64,000 bases of DNA from Duganella alba (lineage in GTDB: Bacteria > Pseudomonadota > Gammaproteobacteria > Burkholderiales > Burkholderiaceae_D): NCBI RefSeq assembly GCF_009674495.1, contig NZ_WKJN01000022.1:44730-108729 (forward strand), in the 5' to 3' direction. This document shows positions 16,688 to 25,205 of this stretch, piece after piece. The translations under genes were made by a program, and so were the position numbers. Within the stretch, counting starts at the first letter, position 1. Each line of letters opens with the position of its first letter. The notes below the pieces were generated by a model. It saw nothing but the letters and a program-made list of their open reading frames with translations, had not been told where the DNA came from and searched no databases.

Positions 16688-18226
16688 TCAGGCGGTGGAC
16701 AGCGCGTTCGCCGCCACAGTGCTGTACATATCCTCGGCGCCGGTGCGGATGATCCAGTGTTCCGGATACGGATCGCTGGCGAAGCGGGTATGGCGCGGCA
16801 CGCGGCTCAGCTTATCCAGCGAGACGGTCGGCGCCAGCGCGGTTTCCTTGCCGGTCAGCTGGTCCAGGTGCCAGAAGCCGCCGTCGCGGTGCACCAGCAG
16901 CGGCAACGCGGCCGCATGCGGCGCGGCGGGATAGGACTTGACCGGATAGCCGGGATGCGTGTCCGGCGCGAGCAGGTAGAAGCATTCGGCGTTGGCCCCC
17001 TGGTCGACGCGGTGCAGGATCACGCCATGCGGCATGATGGCCGATACCGACAGCGTGACGATGCCTTTGATGCTGGCGCTGAATTCAATGCGCATGCCCA
17101 GCCGCAGCGCGGTCGGCTTGTGCTTGCCCGGCCAGACGCCATCGAGCAGGATGCCGTAGCGCGAGACATCTTCAATTTCAAATCCCAGGCCGGACCGGCG
17201 GATGATGGCGTGTCGGCCCGACAGGCGGCGCGTCAGGCCGTTGGTGTCCTGGCCGTCCGCCGAGTAGTGGGTCAGCATGACGTCCGCTTCCGGATCGACC
17301 AGTTCGAAGCGGCCGATCACGCATTCTTCCATCGCGAACAGGCGGATCTGGCGCTGCGAGCCGGCTTCCGGCGCGGCGTTGACCAGCGATGCCGAACGCG
17401 TGGTGTGCGGATGCACGGCGGCTGCTTGCGGCATGTCGATTTCGATCAGGTCTTCGTCCCACGCGATGGTGGTGAAGCCCAGGTCCACTTTGCCGGCCGG
17501 CGCGTTCAGGTCCAGATGCGCGATGCCGGCGTTGCGGGCGGTGACGTCGATATCCAGGCTGTCGCCGCCTTGCGCGCTGACGCGGGCGATGGAGGCGTCG
17601 TCCGCCATCACGCGGACGTTCTTGTGGGTGCTGAGGAAGATGCGGTGGATTTCGGTCAGCGTCGCGTCCAGGCGCGGCACCAGGATGACGAAGGTGCACA
17701 CCCATTTGCGCGCCGCCATGCCGGTGTGCTGGCTAAGCAGTTCGATGCTGATCTGGTACTGGCCATGTTCCTTGCCGCGCGAGGAGAACTCGGCGAACAC
17801 CGGCCGCCATTCGCCGCTGACCGAGCGCACGAACTGCTGGCGCGAGGCGCCGTTGGGAATCAGGTCCGATTGCAGTTGCAGCGTGAGTTGCGGTGCGCAG
17901 GTGTCCGGCATGCCGCGCAGTTCCATTTTCAGCGTCTGGCGGCCGCCGGCAGCGCGCGGGTCGAAACCGCTGATATGCAGTTGCGGACGCAACGCCTGGG
18001 CGCGTTGATGGGGACGGGCGTAATTGGCTGGCGGTTCGTGCGTTTCGGCGGATGCAGGGACGACATCCAGCACCGTGGCCGGCGAGGCGGCACGGTTGGT
18101 ACGCAAGGCATTCAGCAGGTCGTAGCTGGACGCTTCAACTTGGGCGTGGCCGCCTTCACAAGTTTGCGATCCAGGCATGACCCAGAAGGTGCAATGCGGG
18201 TGCTGGGCATTACTACATTTTTTCAT
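16688..18226 (-). CDS. FHA-domain protein, last gene of the kinase/SEDS/phosphatase cluster
   Basis: The 512-residue protein begins with a small Cys/His motif (Cys4, His9, Cys12, Cys23, His27) that may bind zinc. A beta-rich middle region of about 230 residues of unknown type follows. Residues about 310-400 look like a forkhead-associated domain: CVIGRFELVD, RRLSGRHAII and FEIEDVSRYGILLDG, with the conserved Arg, Ser, His and Gly features used to bind phospho-threonine. The C-terminal 110 residues are uncharacterised. There is no membrane segment. It is probably a cytoplasmic reader of phosphorylation by the kinase at the head of the cluster. The gene lies 94 bases after the PP2C gene on the same strand. 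Confidence 0.8.
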   Translation of the reverse strand: MKKCSNAQHPHCTFWVMPGSQTCEGGHAQVEASSYDLLNALRTNRAASPATVLDVVPASAETHEPPANYARPHQRAQALRPQLHISGFDPRAAGGRQTLKMELRGMPDTCAPQLTLQLQSDLIPNGASRQQFVRSVSGEWRPVFAEFSSRGKEHGQYQISIELLSQHTGMAARKWVCTFVILVPRLDATLTEIHRIFLSTHKNVRVMADDASIARVSAQGGDSLDIDVTARNAGIAHLDLNAPAGKVDLGFTTIAWDEDLIEIDMPQAAAVHPHTTRSASLVNAAPEAGSQRQIRLFAMEECVIGRFELVDPEADVMLTHYSADGQDTNGLTRRLSGRHAIIRRSGLGFEIEDVSRYGILLDGVWPGKHKPTALRLGMRIEFSASIKGIVTLSVSAIMPHGVILHRVDQGANAECFYLLAPDTHPGYPVKSYPAAPHAAALPLLVHRDGGFWHLDQLTGKETALAPTVSLDKLSRVPRHTRFASDPYPEHWIIRTGAEDMYSTVAANALSTA

Positions 18227-18320
18227 GACAAACCGACCGATGGGATACCCGCAAGTTTATGCGGTTTTCGCTCTGTTTGGCAAACTTTGCAACCGATTTT
18301 TGATACAGGCTGTGCGGGTA

Positions 18321-19400
18321 TCAAAAATGCGACGGAATTGGTGCTGTCGGCAGTGCCGTTTCGTCAACATTGCCGACCGTTTTGGGCGTGGCGAAGCGGA
18401 CGACGATGGCGCTGAGGTTGTCGATGTGGAGTTGCGGCGGCGGGTTGTGGGCGTAGTCGCTGAACAGGGCGTCGAGCGCGTGGCCGGCGTCCGGCTGCGC
18501 CAGCAGTTCCGGCCAGCGTTCGATCCATGGCTGTGGACGGGCGCAGGACCAGAAACCGTCGGTGGCCAGCAGGTAGGTGGCGTCGGCGCGCACGGCCACG
18601 GCGCGGCGGTCGGCCAGGTGACGCAGGAAGGGCGGCAGGTTGGTCGCGTCCAGCGGCAGCAGGCCGTCGTCCAGCACTTGCGGATTGGTGAAGGCGTTGC
18701 CCAGGATGTAGGCCTGCGAGATCTGCGCACGGTGTTCGCCGTGCACCTGCTGCCACCATTCCTGTTCGTCCAGCAGGCCGTGCATGGCGAAGGCGGTGGC
18801 GGGGACGTGGTCCGCCGTCAGCGGCTTGACGGTTTGTTGCGTGATTTCGTACAGGCGCGAGTCGCCGGCGTGGTACAGCATCGGCTCCCGGCCGGGCGGG
18901 ATTTCCAGCAGCGTGAGCGTGGTGCCGGGACGGCGGAAGGTGTCATGGTCGTCCGGGCGGGCGAAGCGGGCTTGCAGGTCGCGGTGCAACTGGTCGAGGC
19001 GCGCGCTCAGTTCTTCCTGCGTGGCGCAGGCGGGGATGCGCAGCAGGCCGGTGGCGACGGCTTCGGCGGCCTGGCGCCCGTGGCCATGGCCGCCCATGCC
19101 GTCCAGGACCGCGAGGCGCACATGGCCTTGCGGCCAGTCGGGCAGTTGCGTGGTTTGCGGCGTCTGGTCGCGCAGCAGCACGGCGCGGCCGTTGGCGTCG
19201 ATGAGCAGCAGGTTGTCCTGGTTTTCCGGCGCTTGCAGTTTGCTGATGCTGGCGCTGCTGCGGGCGGCGACATCCAGGCCGGGGCCGAAGTTGAGTTGGT
19301 CGGTGATGCGTGTCATCGGTGCGGGCGCCGCAGCGCGGGATGCGAAAGGCCACAGCTTAGCCGAAAACGTGCCGGCGGCGGTGGGCGGCGTGTGCGTCAT
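18321..19400 (-). CDS. PP2C-type Ser/Thr protein phosphatase
   Basis: The start ATG at 19400 overlaps the stop codon of the SH3 gene (ATGA), so I prefer it to longer frames. The 359-residue protein carries PP2C/PPM motifs: ENQDNLLLID, AVLDGMGGHGHG with the metal-binding Asp-Gly pair, YHAGDSRLYEI, LLATDGFW and DNLSAIVV. These are the metal ligands needed for Mn/Mg-dependent dephosphorylation of Ser/Thr. It is the natural antagonist of the Ser/Thr kinase in the same operon. No membrane anchor is visible, unlike actinobacterial PstP, which has one. Confidence 0.9.
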   Translation of the reverse strand: MTHTPPTAAGTFSAKLWPFASRAAAPAPMTRITDQLNFGPGLDVAARSSASISKLQAPENQDNLLLIDANGRAVLLRDQTPQTTQLPDWPQGHVRLAVLDGMGGHGHGRQAAEAVATGLLRIPACATQEELSARLDQLHRDLQARFARPDDHDTFRRPGTTLTLLEIPPGREPMLYHAGDSRLYEITQQTVKPLTADHVPATAFAMHGLLDEQEWWQQVHGEHRAQISQAYILGNAFTNPQVLDDGLLPLDATNLPPFLRHLADRRAVAVRADATYLLATDGFWSCARPQPWIERWPELLAQPDAGHALDALFSDYAHNPPPQLHIDNLSAIVVRFATPKTVGNVDETALPTAPIPSHF

Positions 19401-19876
19401 TCGCCGCTCCGGCGCAGCCACAGGCTGCTGACCCAGCCGGTGTTGTCGCGGCCATTGACGCTGGCCTTGATCTGCCACCAGTCGCCGTCGCGCGCGCCGG
19501 TCGGCGTGACATCGGCGCCAGCCGGCACGATGGCGACGCGGGCGGCGTGCACGCCAGGCGCGGCGCGCAGGTTCAGGTCGCGGTGCACGTGGAAGGGCTG
19601 GCCGGCAGCCGGGCCGGATGCGGTGGGATGCGCTATTTCTGCGGCTGCTGCCGGCGCGATGCTGCTGGCGAGCGCGCTGGCGCTGGCGGTCGCCGGGCCG
19701 TGCGTGGCGTACAGAATCAGGCTGCCGAAGCCCCAGGCGCCGGCCACCGTGATGAATAGCGCACGCGCGTTCGGCCGGCGCCACCAGGTGCGCGGCGTCA
19801 GGTACGCGGCCAGGAACAGTGTGATGATCAGGCCAGCGACGAATGCGGCAACGGCATAGAGTTTGGCGGCGTCCAT
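19397..19876 (-). CDS. Membrane protein with periplasmic SH3 domain
   Basis: This 159-residue protein has two N-terminal membrane spans (AAFVAGLIITLFLAAYL and ALFITVAGAWGFGSLILYA). A short Ala/Ser linker leads to a bacterial SH3 (SH3_3-like) domain: DLNLRAAPGVHAARVAIVPAG, DWWQIKA and GWVSSLWL. Such domains often bind peptidoglycan or cell-wall peptides in the periplasm. It overlaps the PP2C gene by four bases and starts six bases after the previous gene, so it is firmly inside the operon. A cell-wall-sensing role in a kinase/phosphatase/SEDS cluster is plausible but inferred. Confidence 0.8.
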   Translation of the reverse strand: MDAAKLYAVAAFVAGLIITLFLAAYLTPRTWWRRPNARALFITVAGAWGFGSLILYATHGPATASASALASSIAPAAAAEIAHPTASGPAAGQPFHVHRDLNLRAAPGVHAARVAIVPAGADVTPTGARDGDWWQIKASVNGRDNTGWVSSLWLRRSGE

Positions 19877-19882
19877 GATGAA

Positions 19883-21622
19883 TCAGGCGTCGAAGCGCAG
19901 CACGTAGTGGCCGGCGACCAGGTGATGGCCATGCGGCAGCAGGTAAGGTGCATCGCCGATGCTGGCGACGAATTGCAGCTTGTCGTCCAGGTGGTACAGC
20001 GCCTGCGTGGCGCTCTGGCGGCCGATGGTGTAGCCCTTGGCGGCGGCTTCAAAGCTGAACGCGGTGCGCGACAGGCCGATGCGGTCGGCGCTGGCCGTGC
20101 CTGCGCCGTCGGCGCGTTTGAGGAAGCGCGGCGAGTCGAGCAGGCGCAGTGACGCCAGCATCGGCGAGTTGCGGCCGAATGTGAAGCGCACGCCGCTGGC
20201 GACGCCGGCGCTCACCGGCTGCGCGAGGCAGACCAGGGCGCGGTAGCGGTCCGCCATTTCCGGCGCGGCGGGCAGCAGGCGCAGGGAGCGCGCGTCGACC
20301 GGTGCGAAGGTGGCGGGCGCTTCGATGCGCTGGCGGCCTTCGGGGGTGCAGGCGTACAGATCGTCGGCCGCATCGACCATCAGGCTGATGGCCGGTTGCG
20401 CGTCGGCGGACAAGGCCAGCGCGCGGTTGAACGGCAGTTCCAGCGCCTGCGCGCCGGTGTCGCGGTAGCGGCTCAGGCGCGGCAGGGCCAGCGCCACCAG
20501 GCTGACGCGCTGTTGCGACACCGGCGCGTAGGTGGCGTCGCTTTCGCCTGCGCGGTTGGCCGGCTTGTGGCTGGCTGCGGCCGGCACGGCGGTCAGGTCG
20601 ATCGGGCCGGCGCCGGCTTGCGCGCCGGTCTGCCGGCTGGTCGCTGCGGCGAGACCAGTGGACGCGTAGGGCGCCCCCGCCGCCGTGGTCAGGCCAGTCG
20701 GTACTCGATCCCGGCCCGCCGCTTCGGTCATCCCGGCGGGCCTGACGGACACGCGGGGCGCGTCAGCGGCGTCCTGCGCGCCGCGCGAGTCCACGTTGGC
20801 CTGACCTGAACGGCTCTGCCAGACCGCCGGATTGCTGGCGGCGATTGGCGCAGCGCTCGCTGCCGGATCGTTGAACGTGCGCGGACGTGCCGGGAAAGCG
20901 GAGGTGCGGGCGATTTTCAGCAGCAGCCGCTGGCCGCCTTGCGGCTCGCGCAGCGACTTGATGGTGTAGTAGCCGCTGCGCGGATCGTAGCGGCAGTCGA
21001 AAGCGTCCTTGGGACGCATCTGCACCACAGGCGGCGCATCTGGACCGTCGTTCAGGATCAGGAGTGCGGCATCGGGACCGAATGGCCAGCCCTGGGCCAC
21101 AGCGCTGGCTTCCGCGCCTTCGCCGCCGATCAGCGCCAGGCGCTGGTTGGGATACAGCGGGCATACCGGATGCCAGATGGCGCTGTCGCGCGACACGCTG
21201 ACGTTGTACAGAATCTTTTCGTCCGGCGCCGGCAGGTACACGGCATGTCCGAACTTGACTTCGATCTCGCCCGGCGCCAGCGAGGTGGCGCCCACTACGT
21301 CATAGCGCACCTGGTCGCTGCCGAGCAGATCGCCGAAATCCTTCTGATGCAGCGCGGTCAGCGTCTCGGCCAGATCGCGCGCCCGCGCGCCGCGCGTCAG
21401 GTGGTAGTCGTCATCGACTTCTTCCTGTGGCAGCACCAGCGTCACATGCGAAAAGCAGCGAGTGGCGGCGCGGCCCTTGTGCTCGCGCGGGCTGCGCTCC
21501 AGCAGATCGCGCAGTAGCGGGCGGCGCGAGAACAGCGCCAGGCCCGGCGTCTGCCAGATGGCCTCGGCGTTGAATACGTCCGGAATGCGTCCCAGGACGG
21601 CGTGTTGGACATAGGTCGGCAT
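19883..21622 (-). CDS. Large cluster protein, possibly FhaA-like
   Basis: The ATG at 21622 follows an AAGGAG ribosome site and lies three bases after the SEDS stop codon. The 579-residue product is not one I recognise with certainty. Its first 140 residues (segments LLERSPREHKGRA, SHVTLVLPQEEVD, ARDLAETLTALHQKDFGD, APGEIEVKFGHAV) look similar in order and spacing to the N-terminal domain of actinobacterial FhaA (DUF3662). A linker rich in Ala, Thr and Pro lies near 260-360. The last 60 residues (GYTIGRQSATQALYHLDD) could be a degenerate FHA-like fold. There are no membrane spans. I infer a cytoplasmic adaptor between kinase and SEDS protein. Confidence 0.55.
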   Translation of the reverse strand: MPTYVQHAVLGRIPDVFNAEAIWQTPGLALFSRRPLLRDLLERSPREHKGRAATRCFSHVTLVLPQEEVDDDYHLTRGARARDLAETLTALHQKDFGDLLGSDQVRYDVVGATSLAPGEIEVKFGHAVYLPAPDEKILYNVSVSRDSAIWHPVCPLYPNQRLALIGGEGAEASAVAQGWPFGPDAALLILNDGPDAPPVVQMRPKDAFDCRYDPRSGYYTIKSLREPQGGQRLLLKIARTSAFPARPRTFNDPAASAAPIAASNPAVWQSRSGQANVDSRGAQDAADAPRVSVRPAGMTEAAGRDRVPTGLTTAAGAPYASTGLAAATSRQTGAQAGAGPIDLTAVPAAASHKPANRAGESDATYAPVSQQRVSLVALALPRLSRYRDTGAQALELPFNRALALSADAQPAISLMVDAADDLYACTPEGRQRIEAPATFAPVDARSLRLLPAAPEMADRYRALVCLAQPVSAGVASGVRFTFGRNSPMLASLRLLDSPRFLKRADGAGTASADRIGLSRTAFSFEAAAKGYTIGRQSATQALYHLDDKLQFVASIGDAPYLLPHGHHLVAGHYVLRFDA

Positions 21623-21625
21623 GAT

Positions 21626-24097
21626 TCAAACTCCTTCTGTAGATGGCGCGCTGATCGCACAGAACGTAAGCAGAGGGCACAGGAAAAACAGCAGATGGCT
21701 GCCGCCGGCCGACAGAAAACTCATCGGCTGGCCCATGATGGGGAAGATCGCCAGGTTGGTCCCCCACGACAGCAGAAAGTGCGCCAACACGAAGGCGCCG
21801 CCGCCGCACAGCGCGAAGTAGCGGAAGCGTCCGACCCAGGCGTGGCGGAAGTTGCGGGCCGCCGTGCCGCTGCGGTAGGCGCGTGCCGCCGTCAGCACGA
21901 TCCCGATCAGGAATGCGGCCTGCACGGCCCACAGCAGCAGGCCGCCGACCAGGCCATGGCGATTGAGGAAGAATGAGGCGGCAAAGTCGTCCTGCACTGC
22001 GGGAATCTGCACCACGCCGCCGGCGGACTGCCCCAGCGCGCGCAGGCCTAGCCAGTGGTCGGCGCCCAGCCAGCCGCCGTCGCCGATGGCGCGTGCGCCC
22101 AGCAGCAGTTGCTGGCCGGTGTGGGGGTGTTCGGCGGGATTGAGCCAGACCAGGAAGCGGTCGGCGTAGAAGCCCCAGCGGATCAAATCATCGGTGCCGA
22201 CGACACGCAGGTAGACTACGCCGGCGACGGCCATCAGCGCACCAGCCAGCAGCAGACCCGCCAGCATGCGGTTGCCGGCGGCGACGGCATAAGCCATGCC
22301 CATGCCGGTGCTCCAGACCAGCAGCAGAATCAGCGGCGAGAAATCGTCCACCTGCACCAGCGCAAGGCCGAGCAGGGCGAGGAACAGCAATGCGGGCGCG
22401 ATCAGTTGCAGCCAGCGCGCGCCGTGGTCGGCCAGCCGTTGCGGGCCACTGTGCCAGTTGAAGCGCAGCGCCAGGCAGTGGGCGGTGAGGGCGGTCAGCG
22501 CCAGCTTGGCCAGTTCCACCGGTTGCAGGTCGAAGACGCCGGTTTCATCGCCCCACAGCACCTGCGCCGCCAGCGCGGCCAGCGCCACGGCGGCGAACAA
22601 TGCAAGCAGCCATTCGATGGTGCGTTGCTGAAGATGTGCGCCGCGCGCGGCCTGCTGCTGTGCCCACAGACGCAGCAGGCCGCCAAGGCCGGCGCCGATG
22701 GCCAGCATGGCGGCGCTCTTCTGGTAATAGCGCAGCCACGAGGATTCCGGCGCGCCGAGGCCCAGTTCCAGCTGCGCCAGCAGGCCGGCTGCCAGCAGGA
22801 CGGCGCCGGCGGCGGTTGCCAGCGTCAGACGGCCCGGCAGCGCAAGCCATACCAGCAGCGCGCTGGCGCCCAGCAGCAGCGAGCATGCGGCGCTTGGCGC
22901 GTAGCCGGCCCGCTGTGCGATCAGCGCGATCAGGCCGACCGTCAGCATGCCTGCCGCCGCCAGCAATCCGCCGCCGTCGGCCAACCGCGTTGTCCATGGC
23001 GAACGGGCCAGGCCGCGCGCGCCAGCGCTGACGGCGACGCAGGCGAGGCACAGCGCCATGCCGATCCAGATGGCGTCCGCATGGCCGCCGCTCCACAACG
23101 TGCGTTGCTGCCATTGCCAGCTGACTTGCTCCGGCAGCTTCAGTTCGGGATCGCTGAACAGCTTGACGTGGCGGCTGGGCTGCAAGACCAGTTGGTCGTC
23201 CTGGGTGGTCAGCTGGAAGCGCGTGTGACCGACCATGATGGCGTTCACGCCGGTCAGCGCAGCTTCCTGCTTGCGCAGGTCGGACTGGTCGCTGCGGTCC
23301 GTCACCAGCACGGCGGCGCGGTCGCCATCCGGATTGCCGGCCGAAAGCTGCAGGCGGCCGTTGATGCGGGCGACTTGCGCGGCGCCCGGCGTTACCTGCG
23401 CCAGCCCGAGGCGATTGTCGCAATACAGGTTGCCGCCGAAGGTCAATGGGCGGGAAATCGTTAGCGCCAGCGGCATGATGCGGTTCCACGCGGACAGCGC
23501 CTTGGAGGCCAGCCGCGATTCCGGACAGTTGGCCTGCTGGCTGCCGTCACGATACAGCACGGCGCCGTCGTAGCGCCATGCGTGGCCGTCGCGGGTGAAG
23601 CTCACTTCGCGCGCATCGGCCGCGCCGACATTGAACACCGCCCCGTCGATCTGAAAACGCTGCAAGCCCAGCATGGCCATGCTGCCCAGGCGCTGGTCGC
23701 TGCCGTCGCGCAGCAGGACGACCTGTTTGCTGGCGCTGAGATTGCGCAGAACCCAGCCACCGGCGTCATGGCGCAGCGACAGGTGGTTGCGGTCGGACTG
23801 CGGCGCCGCCAGCTCGCGCTGGCCGAGCGTGATGCTGTCGCCCGCCGCGAGATTGACGGTGATGGCGGCTGGCAGCCAGGCAGCCGGCGCGCGCAGCAAG
23901 GCCAGCGCCTGCAAGCCGCACAGGCCCGCCAGCAACGCCAGCGTGAGCGCCAGGCCGATGTTGTGGGCGGCGGCGCGGGCAAGTGCCTGGAGGCCGTCGG
24001 TCAGCAGGCCGGCAAAGCGCTGGCCCAAAGAGGCGCGCAGCACCAGCCGATGAGGCGCGTTGCGTGGCGCCGTGCGGTTGGAGGCGGTCATCACCAT
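21626..24097 (-). CDS. SEDS (RodA/FtsW/SpoVE) family protein with large extracytoplasmic insert
   Basis: The start overlaps the kinase stop codon; ATGs at 24097 and 24091 are both possible. The 823-residue protein has one early span (about 47-70), then about 265 residues predicted outside the membrane, then at least ten spans. The insert contains an FHA-like stretch near 85-160 (GDSITLGQ, GGWVLRNLSASKQVVLL). SEDS hallmarks are QPVELAKLALTALTAH (525-540), a GGWLGADHWLG loop, IPAVQDDFAASFFLNRHG where glycosyltransferases have PExHTDFIFA, and GQPMSFLSAGGSHLLFF. These proteins polymerise peptidoglycan with a partner PBP. No PBP is adjacent and several catalytic-loop residues differ, so activity is uncertain. 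Confidence 0.82.
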   Translation of the reverse strand: MVMTASNRTAPRNAPHRLVLRASLGQRFAGLLTDGLQALARAAAHNIGLALTLALLAGLCGLQALALLRAPAAWLPAAITVNLAAGDSITLGQRELAAPQSDRNHLSLRHDAGGWVLRNLSASKQVVLLRDGSDQRLGSMAMLGLQRFQIDGAVFNVGAADAREVSFTRDGHAWRYDGAVLYRDGSQQANCPESRLASKALSAWNRIMPLALTISRPLTFGGNLYCDNRLGLAQVTPGAAQVARINGRLQLSAGNPDGDRAAVLVTDRSDQSDLRKQEAALTGVNAIMVGHTRFQLTTQDDQLVLQPSRHVKLFSDPELKLPEQVSWQWQQRTLWSGGHADAIWIGMALCLACVAVSAGARGLARSPWTTRLADGGGLLAAAGMLTVGLIALIAQRAGYAPSAACSLLLGASALLVWLALPGRLTLATAAGAVLLAAGLLAQLELGLGAPESSWLRYYQKSAAMLAIGAGLGGLLRLWAQQQAARGAHLQQRTIEWLLALFAAVALAALAAQVLWGDETGVFDLQPVELAKLALTALTAHCLALRFNWHSGPQRLADHGARWLQLIAPALLFLALLGLALVQVDDFSPLILLLVWSTGMGMAYAVAAGNRMLAGLLLAGALMAVAGVVYLRVVGTDDLIRWGFYADRFLVWLNPAEHPHTGQQLLLGARAIGDGGWLGADHWLGLRALGQSAGGVVQIPAVQDDFAASFFLNRHGLVGGLLLWAVQAAFLIGIVLTAARAYRSGTAARNFRHAWVGRFRYFALCGGGAFVLAHFLLSWGTNLAIFPIMGQPMSFLSAGGSHLLFFLCPLLTFCAISAPSTEGV

Positions 24098-25131
24098 GTG
24101 CTCCGCGTGGTCTGCCAGCCGTTGACGGCTGAAGGACGGCGCATGGCCAGCACCGGATCGACCGCGTCGAAGGCGCCGCGCGCCAGCTTCACGCCCTGGA
24201 TCGCATTCAGCATGCGGCTGATCTGAATGGCGTGGCGTGGCCGCTTGGCTGGATCGATATGCAGCAAGGCACGCAGCAGATCCAGCGCCGCGTCGCGCTG
24301 CGTGGACGGGATGGCGGCGGCGAAGCGTTCCTCTTCCGCCGCATGCAGGGCGGTGGGGATATCGCCGCCGTTCCTGCCGCGAATCAGGTCAGCGCCGGCG
24401 ACGTGGTGTTCGCGGTACGCCTGCCCGCAGTCGCTGCAAAAGCGCAGCGGCGTGCCGTTGGTGACCAGGAAGTACAGCAGCGCGCCAAGCGAAAAGTAAT
24501 CGCTGCGCGCGCCGGTGGCGTAGCCGCCGCCGTCTGCGGGGAAAAATTGTTCCGGCGCCTGCCAGTTGGCGGTGCCGGCATAGGAGTGCGCCTGCAAGTG
24601 GCCCAACTCGCGGTTGGTGCCGAAATCGGCCAGTTTGACGGTGTGCAGATTCGGATCGAGCAGCACATTGGCCGGTTTCAGGTCCAGGTAACGCCAGCCG
24701 TATTGGTGCACCTTGGCCAGCGCCTGGTTGATCTGCGCGATCCAGCCCAGCGTTTGCGCCAGCGGCACGGTTTCGCCGCGCCCCTTGAGCGCGACCATGT
24801 GCTTGCCCAGGTCGGAACCCATCAGCTCCAGCGCCAGCACCGGCAGGCCTTCGTGCCAGCCGCTGTCCAGCAGGCGCACGATGTGCCGTTCATCCCAGGG
24901 TTCCAGCGACTGCAGGAAGGCGATTTCGTTGGTGGCGCTGGTGGTCCAGCGCTCGCGCAGGGCGGGCAGGGCGCGCGCCATCTGTTCCTGGTTAATCAGC
25001 TTGATGGCGACGTCGCGCGTGGCCTGCGGCCCGCTGGCGCGCCAGATGATCCCATACGCCGATCCGCCGATCTGCTCGCGCAGCCGGTAGTGGCCCAGTT
25101 CCAAAGCGATGATTGCGTCTGCTGTCGTCAT
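24091..25131 (-). CDS. Hanks-type Ser/Thr kinase heading the SEDS/FHA/PP2C operon
   Basis: The 346-residue protein has a kinase domain from about residue 15 to 320: IGGSAYGIIW glycine loop, Lys44 in VAIKLI, the helix-C Glu in NEI (69), catalytic Asp150, and DFG (169-171) followed by TANWQAPEQ. The usual HRD is YLD here (148-150), so the Arg that reads activation-loop phosphorylation is missing, while Asp150 and Lys152 remain. A CSDC pair (Cys232, Cys235) with downstream His residues may bind metal. Unlike PknB it has no membrane span or PASTA domain, so sensing must come from partners. Its stop overlaps the SEDS start. The ribosome site lies inside a predicted hairpin. Confidence 0.88.
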   Translation of the reverse strand: MTTADAIIALELGHYRLREQIGGSAYGIIWRASGPQATRDVAIKLINQEQMARALPALRERWTTSATNEIAFLQSLEPWDERHIVRLLDSGWHEGLPVLALELMGSDLGKHMVALKGRGETVPLAQTLGWIAQINQALAKVHQYGWRYLDLKPANVLLDPNLHTVKLADFGTNRELGHLQAHSYAGTANWQAPEQFFPADGGGYATGARSDYFSLGALLYFLVTNGTPLRFCSDCGQAYREHHVAGADLIRGRNGGDIPTALHAAEEERFAAAIPSTQRDAALDLLRALLHIDPAKRPRHAIQISRMLNAIQGVKLARGAFDAVDPVLAMRRPSAVNGWQTTRSTW

Positions 25132-25132
25132 G

Positions 25133-25165
25133 ATTCCCCCGTTGCAGAACGCTAGCGGGGGGAAT
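25133..25165 (-). promoter_or_regulatory. Inverted repeat covering the ribosome site of the kinase gene
   Basis: The arms ATTCCCCC and GGGGGAAT (8 bp, perfect) flank a 17-base loop. On the minus-strand transcript the 3' arm contains the purine-rich GGGGGAA that must serve as Shine-Dalgarno sequence, two bases before the start codon. When folded, it would hide the ribosome site. This suggests translational control or protein binding. The pairing is seen directly; the regulatory role is inferred. Confidence 0.55.
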
Positions 25166-25166
25166 G

Positions 25167-25194
25167 AAAAAAGCCCCGACGAATCGGGGCTTTT
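25167..25194 (-). terminator. Rho-independent terminator of the glycine-zipper gene
   Basis: A hairpin with arms AAAAGCCCCGA and TCGGGGCTTTT around a four-base loop is followed by a T-run on the minus strand. It lies about 12 bases after the stop of the glycine-zipper gene and ends just before the kinase leader, so it separates the two transcripts. It is nearly symmetric and could also stop plus-strand transcription. Confidence 0.85.
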
Positions 25195-25205
25195 CAGGCG
25201 AGGGC

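Noticed and set aside
16559..18415. Long plus-strand open frame opposite the FHA gene
   Set aside because: A GC-rich shadow; the minus-strand frame carries a clear FHA domain and fits the operon.
16688..25131. Type VI secretion regulatory module
   Set aside because: No T6SS structural gene (TssB, TssC, Hcp, ClpV, VgrG) is in the window, and SEDS and SH3 proteins are not part of that module.
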